From: Haliclystus octoradiatus
Taxonomy: Eukaryota; Cnidaria; Staurozoa; Stauromedusae; Haliclystidae
Direction: 5' to 3'
Assembly: GCA_916610825.1 (NCBI GenBank)
Contig: OU744448.1
Span: forward strand, 17,793,936 to 17,857,935
Length of the DNA stretch: 64,000 nt
Part shown: positions 1 to 10,400 of the stretch, piece after piece
Layout: every line of letters begins with the position of its first letter
Position numbering within the stretch: the first letter of the stretch is position 1
Program-made: the position numbers and the translations under genes
The notes under the pieces: model-generated
The model's input: the letters and a program-made list of their open reading frames with translations, nothing else
Database searches by the model: none
Told to the model about the DNA's origin: nothing

Positions 1-548
1 TTGAGACACTGTAGCCTACCATTGGCATGTGACATAAATTAATTTTTCTACGGGAAAGATTATTCACTTTTTGAAGCACAAGTAATTTTGATCAGTGTTT
101 TTGTGGAGATGTTACTCACACGACGAAGAAACAGGAATATTATTCCGTAAATTTTTAACAACAGTTGTTGAATCAAGCATAGACAATTGTTTCTTGGTTG
201 TTTTGGGTAACAGCTATTTGCTGACAATTTTGAGCAATCAAATTGTTGAAAGTATGATTTATTACGAATTATTATCGGCTATTTCATTTACCTTCCAGGG
301 CCCTTCAGCTTTTATTCACACGTCAATACCATATAAAATGTTGTTCAAACGTAAATAAGCAAGGTGGGACATTAAAAGAGGGGATATTAACCGAGTTTGA
401 CTGTACTGAGATTCAAGTGTCAACTGAGTCCTCTGGACATTATATGTTGATTTGAGAAGGTACTAGGTTAGGTTTCATATAATTATAGCTTACCCTCCTT
501 ATAATTGAGAAAAATCGCAATATTACACTTGAGATCGAACTAAATTAC
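1..548. other. Intron of the minus-strand gene
   Basis: This stretch follows the splice donor of the minus-strand exon at 549-665, so it should be that gene's first intron. I see no convincing second exon in it. Around 365-408 a segment ending in TTTGACTGTA resembles the terminal repeat of the pogo-like MITE at 10835-11011, which suggests a solo MITE end. The open frame at 95-358 has no recognisable similarity and looks fortuitous. Confidence 0.4.
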
Positions 549-665
549 CTTTCTGGCAAGTAGCTCACGGACTTTACCAGCTTGCGCTCTAAAACTTTCG
601 AGTTGATTTTTTGCAATTTCATATTTGACTTCAAGGCTCTGCTCATCTTCGATACTATTGTTCAT
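549..665 (-). CDS. First coding exon of an unidentified coiled-coil-like protein (partial)
   Basis: On the minus strand an ATG at 665-663 opens 39 codons that end exactly at a strong splice donor (AAAG|GTAATT, the GT at 548-547) with phase 0. The peptide starts MNNSIEDEQSLEVKYEIAKN and is rich in Glu, Lys, Gln and Leu with heptad-like spacing, as in the start of a coiled coil; it ends VRELLARK. All further exons lie beyond the left edge. I do not recognise the family; a golgin-like or centrosomal coiled-coil protein is possible but not shown. The start faces the plus-strand PH-domain gene about 820 bp away, so the two probably share a promoter region. Confidence rests on the start, phase and donor, not on homology. 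Confidence 0.5.
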
Positions 666-1484
666 TTTGGTGTTTGGCAGTCATTCAATTCAATGCAGAC
701 CTATCTCTATCTCACTACAAGATAATACAGAACCAAAATTAGACAAAATCTATTTCTTTTGGCACAGAGATAATTGGGGCCTTCGCCCTTTTTATCGATA
801 ATGATAATTTATTAATGCGGCATGTGAGTCAATGAGATGACTGAGATGACTTACGTTACTCTTCATTTTTCCGCCATTTTGAAATACTGAAAGAGAACTG
901 ATCATATCAGTATCACATCATTCATACATGATTCTGTTCTGCACAAATTCAAATTTCAAAACAAAACAGAAGTAGAGAGAACAGTTCCGCAATTAAAATT
1001 TCATCATCAGATTATAAATTATTGGTTAGAAAATACCCAACTTTGACAATAGATAGGCCTACACAAAATAAACCAAATGAGTAATAGTGTGTTAATAGTT
1101 GTTATTAAAAATTCACCTATTGTGTCATTTTTGTCATCCTCATTCGCGTGTTGCAGAAGAGGCGAAGCGATCAATTTTTACATCAGTATACAAGAAGTCA
1201 CCGATCAGACTCTGATCAGGCCTAGTCTACGCTATTGTTATTGAGATGCAGTGTCGAGATGTTTACAGTCATGTTTACGGTTGATTGGATGGAATTATCA
1301 CTCTCATCATCTACTGCTCATGAGTGACTTTATACGAGGGAAACAACATTCAAAGGTGAGCCCTAGAAATTAGAAAATGACATCATAAAATTACATTTGC
1401 TGAGTTTGTCATTGTAAATTTCAGCATGTAGGCTTATATTTTCCGAAAAATAGACCAGCAGAGAAAAAGCTATATCCGTGAAAC
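666..1484. promoter_or_regulatory. Intergenic region between two divergent starts (putative bidirectional promoter)
   Basis: About 820 bp separate the ATG of the minus-strand coiled-coil-like gene from the ATG of the plus-strand PH-domain gene. It must hold both 5' UTRs and both promoters. I see no canonical TATA box at a telling distance. A good splice donor (CAAAG|GTGAGC) at about 1351 could end an alternative non-coding first exon of the plus-strand gene. A copy of TAGGCCTA lies at 1054-1061. Confidence 0.35.
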
Positions 1485-4400
1485 ATGAGTGGACCTCCAA
1501 AGGTGAGTTGATGGGATATATTTTCTGATGTTATTGCTCAAATGTGAACGACACATGAGAAATGAGATTACAACTCCCAAACCCACACACAGGATGACTC
1601 GGACTCAGACTGAAATCAACATTCAAAGTTGTATTTTTTCGGGACACAGCTTCAATGTGGCCCTGGCCTGGAGAAATCCTGGTCATAATTGACATTGTTG
1701 GATATGGCCATTCCTTACAGAGATACAATGCATGATTATTGAACAGTGCAGTGATCAAGTTTCAACCCCAGATAATATTCAATAGCCTAATTTATTATAA
1801 ATGTATGTATACTTTGGCCGTTTATCCTTTAGCATCTCATTAGAACTGAGAATATATGCCTTTAAATCGTAACAACAGACAGTTTAGGGACGCCGGCAGC
1901 TTTGGTCAGGGGGCAAGCTAGACTTAGAGGGCATTTTCACCTCGGGAAATTTGTCTACACAACGGTTTCACGCCAGTGTGTAAAGATTGAATTTTGTGCG
2001 TGGGAGCACAAATCACAGATTATCAGTCCTTATGAATGTGCGGAAGTTTACGCTGAATTGTATGCGAAAACTTCATTTTTCTTATTTGGCATGTGTGATA
2101 CCATAATATGTCACGCCAATTAGTAGATCCTTAAGCGCCAGATGTCCTTTACGAGAGTCACACAGGATGTCCCCAGGACGAATCATGAACTAAAATATTA
2201 TGAGGTAATCCCGAATCACGTACAATGGAACTATGTAACAATGTGGATTTTGGGATCGTTTGCAAGCGTAGGAAGAAAACTTTTTTAGCTTTTCCAACTA
2301 AATAGTGCAATTTTGGCTACAATTTTGATCTTTTCCAAATGCATGACTGATGAATGACTTAAGTGATTTAAGACGATTTTATTATTATTCTATTTACCGT
2401 TACCAAAATTTGTGCGGATTGTGTGAATAAGCAAGAAGTTTTTGCAGGCGGAAATCTTAAAATATTCTGGTGCGGATAAGGCTTTCTTTACACATTGAGT
2501 TTCATGGATAATATTGAGACACTGGTATCATATTTATTTTATAACCGAACTATGAGATCACAATATCCATTATTTTTGATAGAATACGAGACAGAAGGAT
2601 GGGTTGAAAAAATAGCTATAATTGTTTTTTCTGAAAGGCACTTTACTCCCACACGCCCCCTCCTTGAGGGTAGGAGGGGCAGCCACCTCCGCTGCTCCGG
2701 GGTCCCTGAGGAAGTGTAGCGCAAATATTCTATCTCCCTATTCTGTAGGCCTAGCCCCCTGCCTGTTTCAAATGTGAACTTGCAGAATTGTGTGGATGTT
2801 CACTATATTTTAACACATCATAATATTCTGTAATTGGTATTGTACATTTTCCCTAGATGCTGTAGGCCTAGCCAGTATGCAGAGAGTGAAAAATGCCACC
2901 CAAGTAATTCAAGCTAATTTTCCTCCAATGTCCATATTTTTAGTGTTTGAATAGTGGCCTCGACCTACCATATTATTCTACCAAAAAAAATCAACTCTTT
3001 AAGCAGAGTTTTGACCCAATTGGACACTCACATGTCAATATTTAGAGATCTTGCTCATCTAAGACTGCAATCAAATGCCATAGCCTACGGTACCCTCAAG
3101 ACTCAGTCACAACATAGCATTAGGTGTTGAGTTTGGGTTATACTCAATATTAATAATTCAAGAGACAATTCCTGATAGTTGGAATAACTAAACATAAACT
3201 GCTTTATTAAGATTTGTTACGAGTAATTGAAAAGGTTTACAAATACAATAATATTTCCTTCTATTAACTTCACTTAATGTGTATTCTTATCAGATGGATC
3301 GAATTGCTTATGTTGTTTAACAATTCGGCCAGACCTAGTCATAATATGATCAGATGATGTGTCAGTTCTGAAGGTCTACCACGTGTAACAGTTCTAACAG
3401 TTCTAACAGTTGCCCATTTTCAGTAACTACTCACTACTGTGACACGGCGTGGAGTTGTAGAAGTAACTTCAGCACGAATTGCTGTTAATTGTTGAAGAAC
3501 ATTTGAATTTCTGATTGCAACTCATTCTCCAATGTCCGGCATAGGTAGACTGTTCACAACGTTTCTTGCACGATCGTGCATAATTTTCATTGCATTTTTC
3601 GCTTTAAACTTGTGGTCTGCGTTGACAATCTGTCCTGCTCTTAATGATGGTATTGGCGTGAAAGGGTGCCGGCCTGTTACCGCATGTAATGGCATTGTTC
3701 CAATCATTCGATTTTAATCTGAACGCTTCTTGATATCTGCTTCCGTAATCAACTACAGATAAATACAGACATTGATTTACATGAAAAACATCTATAGCAA
3801 TCGTATACCACGGCGGTAATAAATCAAATGGTTTTAATGATTGCTCAGGCCAAATTGTATCAAATTCTTTGTTGCGCTCACAACGATTTACACATAATTT
3901 CACTTCAGTTGACATTTTAGGCCACCATACAGTAGATACTTGATGTAATGTAGACTTTAGTCCAAAATGACTATCATGAGCTAAATGAATTAATTTCTCA
4001 CGTAAGGATGGGGGTATTATACTGTAATACGCGAACCATGCAATAATAAACGTGGATTTTGATGTACAATTCGTTAACGATGATGACGTTTGGCTTCCAT
4101 ACATTATCGTGTAGTTGTTATGAAACAGCTGCAAGTCCATTTGGACCCGCATCCGTTAATACAGCGGTATTCGACATTTGACCAACAAGTATTTATATCA
4201 TCTTGATTAAATTTGCCTTTTGAATTATCTCTGATAGATGTAACAAGCGTTGTAAATAATTCAGCATACGTAAGATTTGACGAGGTTCTTTAATATTTGT
4301 TGGTGCAGACATGTTCAATGCCTCCGTAAGTTTTGTGCTATCTAGTAAAATATCTTTTCCAGATAAACAATTTCCTAGATATGTTACAGATGATTGAGCA

Positions 4401-7400
4401 ATTTACATTTAGATTTGTTTAGCTTTGCTCCAATCAACTGTAAACGACTGTTTACTGCTTGGCGATCTTTGCCAAAAACCAAAATATCGTCAATATATAC
4501 TAAACAACCGGATAGATCATGAAAAAATTATCAGACATAACCCGTTGAAATATTTCTGGTGCACCAAATATTTACACCAACAGGCAAACGAAGATAAAAA
4601 TAATTTCCTTTTGTGTAGCAATAGTATTTATTAGTAACAATTTATCATCTAAAGTAATTTGATTAAATCCTGATTCAAGATTTTAAGATGTAAATATAGT
4701 AGACCATGCAATTTAGCGAAAGACGATTCTGCATTTGGTATAACAAAACATTCTCTATCTATTTCTTGATGTACACGGCAAAATCTCCACAAATTCTTGA
4801 TTCTCCATTCTTTCTTGTAGTTACTACAATTGGCGATAACCATGAAGTTGGATCCGTAACTCTTTGAATAATACGTTATTGTTCCATACAGTCTAATTCA
4901 TTGCTTACAGCACCTTTCAATCTAAATGGCAGCTTGTGTGCTCCTTTTATAACTGGCTGTGCATCAGGTTTTAATTTTATACTAGCTGTACCAATAGTGC
5001 TTAATGGATCAATAGCAGCACTTACTTCAACGTCGTAAATAGCAGGCAACCCAAAGATAAGTAATCAGTATATGATATCGATGGATATTGCATGTCAGCA
5101 ATGCATTTTGCTTTAACTTTAGTGGGTATCTGATTAGCATTAGCTTGTAATCGTAGACTTCCTTCAGCAATTATTTTAATAGGTGAACTAATCCAAGGTT
5201 GGGCATACCTATTCTTTAGCAATTTAAAATCTTTAGACTTACGTAAATAGTCTAAGGAACCATTGTACATGTACTTCCTGGATCAATTAAAAATTCCATT
5301 TTCTTGTCGTTAGCTAATATTGTTACAAATACTCTCTTGCCATTGTTTCCATCTTTTAGTGCATAAGACGAATCATTGGAGCTTTCATCTTCTTCTGAAT
5401 ATTCGCTTTCTAATGCCAAAGCAGCAGCTTTTGAATTTTGATGAACATGAAGCTTTGCAAAGATCTTTAAATTGCTTTTCCTTTGTTTTTGATGTTGGCT
5501 TACCAGGCTTGTATTTTTCTGTCTTTTCCGGCCTGCGACTAGATTCACATACAACTGCAAAATAATTTGTTGCATTGAGAACATGTTTTGCCAAATGCGG
5601 GACATTTCTCTTCAAATGAGCTTTTCCACAATAGCGACAATCATTACATACAGCAGCAGCAGTACCATTGTCAGTCTGTTCACGTGTCAATGTCAAAGTT
5701 GGTACAGTTGTCAAAGCGATCTTGTGCGTAGAAACTAGCTTCGTACAGTCATTAATTGTCAGTATATCCATGTCTTGTTGTAAAATGAAACGTTTGGCAT
5801 CGGTGTTCGGAATACCTCGAATGAGTAAATCACGTACCAGTAGGTCACCCGTCAAATTTGCGTCTGTGTGCCCCGTTTCAGAATAATCTGCCCGAAGGTC
5901 TTGTAGGTAGCCTTGTATCGGTTGGTCCGGTTTCTGTGTCAAGTCAAGTAACTTACAACGGTACTGTATTTTTTGTCGCTGTGGCCGCAAGACTCCATCG
6001 ATATCATATGAAACATTTCCCAAAGTTTCTAAATGCTCATTATTGAATGTGCAATTCTTTCTAGCAAATAATCGAAATTCTTCACCAGCAATGTTACAAA
6101 GTATAGCCAACTTTTTCAATTCGCTTGAGGCGTATAAATCCGTTGCAACCAAACCATATAGTTTTCTAAACAAGCTTTCTGACTGTTAAAGTAATAGCCC
6201 CCAGATTATCTTCACAGATGTAGTACAATCCAATGTCAAAAAACAATGACGTAATATTTTTCATCTTGCCTTTAAAGTGATGTTTGACTTAAATATCACT
6301 GAGAGAAAGGGACTGAATCTAGCTTTATGACGTCACAAGTTGTGTTTTACAGCTGTTTACAAGGAATAGAATATAGAATTTATGATTGAATATACAATGC
6401 CAAATGTGTGTTTTCATATTTATTAAACTTTAAGAAGAAGACATAAACTACCTATAAACTATAACTTATCACTATCAGTATCTAAACTATACTGACAAAT
6501 ACCTCCACACGTTAAAATGTGACTCATTATCTAACAAAGCATTACAAAATTACAGCAGAAATATACATAAAACCAGATTACATGAAATAGAGATTAGAAT
6601 TTTTGTATAATAATCAATGCTATTAATTGTTAATAATTATCTAATTATCCTCTGTCCAACAGCCTAACTGACTTTAGGTTGGACTAATCATGCAATGTTA
6701 CAGAAGTCTATAGTCCTCCATGGTTTAGATTGTGCATAATATACCTTCTTATAAAAATTTATATGCACTCTCAAACAACTAGTTTAAAAATATAGGTTAA
6801 AAATAGTTATAAGTAAAGTAATGTAGACGGTGTCGCCCTACCGAAGGCACCCGTATCACTCCTCTATTTCTAGATGAGTGGCTTTTTTCGCTGAGAGCAA
6901 TGATTTTAAACGCTCTTTGTTGATCTTAGCCGCGATGCTGCAGATCGATTTCAACAGATTTCATGGCAGATAGGTCTTGATTGTCAATGCGCAACGATGC
7001 GCCGCAGCCACTCACAATGCAATTCCCGCTGGACCATTCCATCCGCCATCCTCAGATGGTACTTATTTGATATTTCAGATAAAGTCAAGGCTGAGTTGAC
7101 CTTAGGAGGATTTGAACCACAGTCGATCAGATATGATCTGATCTGAAGTTCGGTTGCTCTGCCATCTGAGCTAATCCTCCTCTCTAAAAATAGTTATAGC
7201 AAAGAAATAGAACCAAGTTATCAAAGGACTTATGTTTATTTGTCAAGATTTGAGAAGGGCTGACAGTCGCATAAATTACGTAAATAATGTGTCACTAAAT
7301 AATCACAAAAAGCAACACCGTTTGACATTTTTTTAATCCGTTAACTAGATCAGATTCAACGCTCACTGACGCTGCAAACGTTTAATTCACCCAGTTGTTT

Positions 7401-10400
7401 TAATTGATTTTAAACTATTTCAGAAATCATAAATAGATTTTTCCAAGTAATTTGCGAGTATACATGTTAGTTCGTCCCCTGCGTACCAGCCATGGTTTCG
7501 AAATAAACCTCGGGGCTGGTACGCAGGCTAGTTGGTTCGTGGCTCAGCCTTGAAAAAAAAAGTGAGGCTTTTCGGTGCTACGTCTCTACGTTTATGAAAA
7601 AAAATTTAATGAAAAATGACCCATTATTATTATCAATAAAGATTGAGCGCCTGTGTTATGTTTGATTTATAAAATAATCAATATTATTTATAATTTTCTT
7701 TGCCAGCCAGGTATTTTTCTTTACGATAATATTTTGCGTGATTCGTTTGAAAGTTCAAAACTCTACTTTGTTTATCAGAACCTTTGATATGCTAATGGAA
7801 TTTTGGATGGAATATGCTTTCCAACAAACCATTTCATATTGCCATTCTTTGTGAGAAAATATTAAAGGCTCAATCAACCAATCACAATTGGGAAATAGGT
7901 TTGACTATTCCGGAAAAATTTATATCTATTATTTACATAATAGAGATATTGTCTATGCTTCAACAGCAGATTACACATCGAGTCAATATATTGATTAGTC
8001 ATAAAGCTGAATGTTTTTTTTCTTTTCATTAACAAGTCACATTAACAATTTTTCGTGTCACAAGTCAAGGTTCGTCCATCAATAATCCCTACTTGAGAAT
8101 TCTTGTGTGGCTATTTATTCAAATATGTATCAACATCAATTTGCTTTCTAATTTTCTAGATTGAGGGAGAACTGAGAAAGTACAGAAATTTTTGGCATGG
8201 GTGGAAAACTCGATATTTCAAACTCGAGAGAAGCTATCTGCACTATTTTGAGACAAAACATGTAAGATTTATGAGATGTAATTTATTTTATTTGTGTGTA
8301 AACCCTCTTACACAAAGTCGGGAAATTATGAGAATTCTCAACATGAAACATCTTAAGTATCACAATCAAAACATTTTACAAGATGAAAATAAATTGTTCA
8401 TATCATACAGTATGGTAAGCGGACACTTATATGTACCGTACAGTAATTGTAAATCTGATGGCAGTAGTTCTTCTCAATTTCTCTTTAGCAACCATTCTGG
8501 GAGATTGAATTGTTCAATCCAGCGACTTTGATTGACATATCATCATCAATCTTTCAAAATATTTGCCTGGATCCAATTTAACCTCTTTCTTGCATCTATG
8601 TTTTCTCATTCCATTAGTTATTGAAATTGATAGTGATATAATGATTTGTTAATCAGATTCTGATGAACCAATTTTAAAATGATATGCCTCTTGCTTGATT
8701 GGTGGGGAGCATTGATTGCGATGGTGCTTGATTGGTGGGGAGCGGCACTGTTGAAGTACACATGTTGTATCCCATGAGGCACGTATGTTGCATGCTATGA
8801 GGTAAGTATGTAGTAGGCTTTGAAGCATATCACCACCCCACCAATCCAAGCATCAGTGACACTGCTATGTCAGTGGAATTCCTATAAAATGCTTACCATG
8901 AATATTGGGACTTGAGCATGAATGTTTTGTAATATTGAGGGTATATCTACAATGCATTGAGCGTATTTAACTGATAGTCTGTTGAAGGTATTCATTAATT
9001 AAATCATGTGCATTAATTGCAGCTAAGTGATATGTAATTAGCATCTTTCATGTGTAACGTTTTGTAATTAGGTCTTTCAGTGTACACGAAGGTTAGAATT
9101 ATCATCAGTGGAAACAAACAATTTGATACAACAGTAGATACAACAGGCTGCTTAAAACAATTGATAGTCAAACGTTGGACCGAAAAGGGGTCTAAATACG
9201 ACACCTTTCTATTTCTTCATTCAATAGCGGCCCGTCGCATGGTCGCTTACAAAGAGTACCCATTTAATAGGAGTTGTCGTTATGACAAGTTTGACTCTAC
9301 TCTGTAGTAAGTTGATCGTGCAAGTAGATCTCTGCATGTCTAATTTTTCAATCCAAGTTGTAAACGTGATAGTGTAGCAAGCAAGTGACATGTTTGAAAG
9401 GTTAACCATGTGATAATTTATTTCCCAATGAATATTTCTATAGGACTCACATTGACATGTAATATAATGTCTTCATATTGTCTACAAAGCAATCCAATCT
9501 GCTAATATTATTTAGTATCTGATTAGCAATGAGGTGAATGATTTTGACTGAGGCTAATTTAACATCTTTCTTGTCTGTATATTATCTCATATGATTTTAG
9601 TACTGAAATCGATATTGATATAATGATTTATTAATCAGATATTAATGAGCCCATTAAAATGGACTATCCAGACCAGAAGAAAGCGAGGCCCAAGGCCCAT
9701 GCAAAGCAGTTTCTTTTATTTTGCTGTTTCAGTGACTTGTAAAGTACTAGCAATAGATGCTGGCTGTGAGACAGTCTCAAAAGTGTAGTGTGTTTTGATA
9801 AATGTTATTCTGTACACATTTAAACACATTCTTACATTCACATCATTTGCATGTATGTCTTCTGTCTTGAAATTTTATGATAAATGGTGTAAGCTATGTA
9901 CGTAAGAAGCGAGTTTTGAGCTTTTATATATATGAAAACAGTTCATGAGGTTAAATGTTCCAATTTTATGGACAGTTCATGAAACAGTTCATGGAAAAAG
10001 TTTCTGAAAACCGACCATTTAACGTTTATGAATTTATGATCAATTTTTCATGAACGGTTCATGAACTGTTTATAATGTGTTTGTAAAAAGTCCATGAATA
10101 TTCATAAAGTCCACCAACTGTTTATGAATCGTTAATGAACAGTTCATGAACTCAACACATCTTTTTCAGGGGATGTTATTGGTTTTGTTTAATTTGATAG
10201 TGAGAAATTATTCCGTTGGATTGCAGTTATTTCTCAAACATAATCTTCAATTCATTGTGATCAGCTTCCTTAATTTTCTAGTAGCCATTACATTAAAAAA
10301 GCTACAATATATTCATTTTTGTACGTTTTACGTTTATTATTAGGACTATTATTAGCCTATATTAACTTATGACTGCATCATTTATGTGGAATTTTTTTCA

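Noticed and set aside
7100-7180. tRNA gene on the minus strand
   Set aside because: It has A and B boxes, but the anticodon arm does not pair, an ATCAGATC-type duplication breaks it, and it continues into a SINE body flanked by a target duplication.
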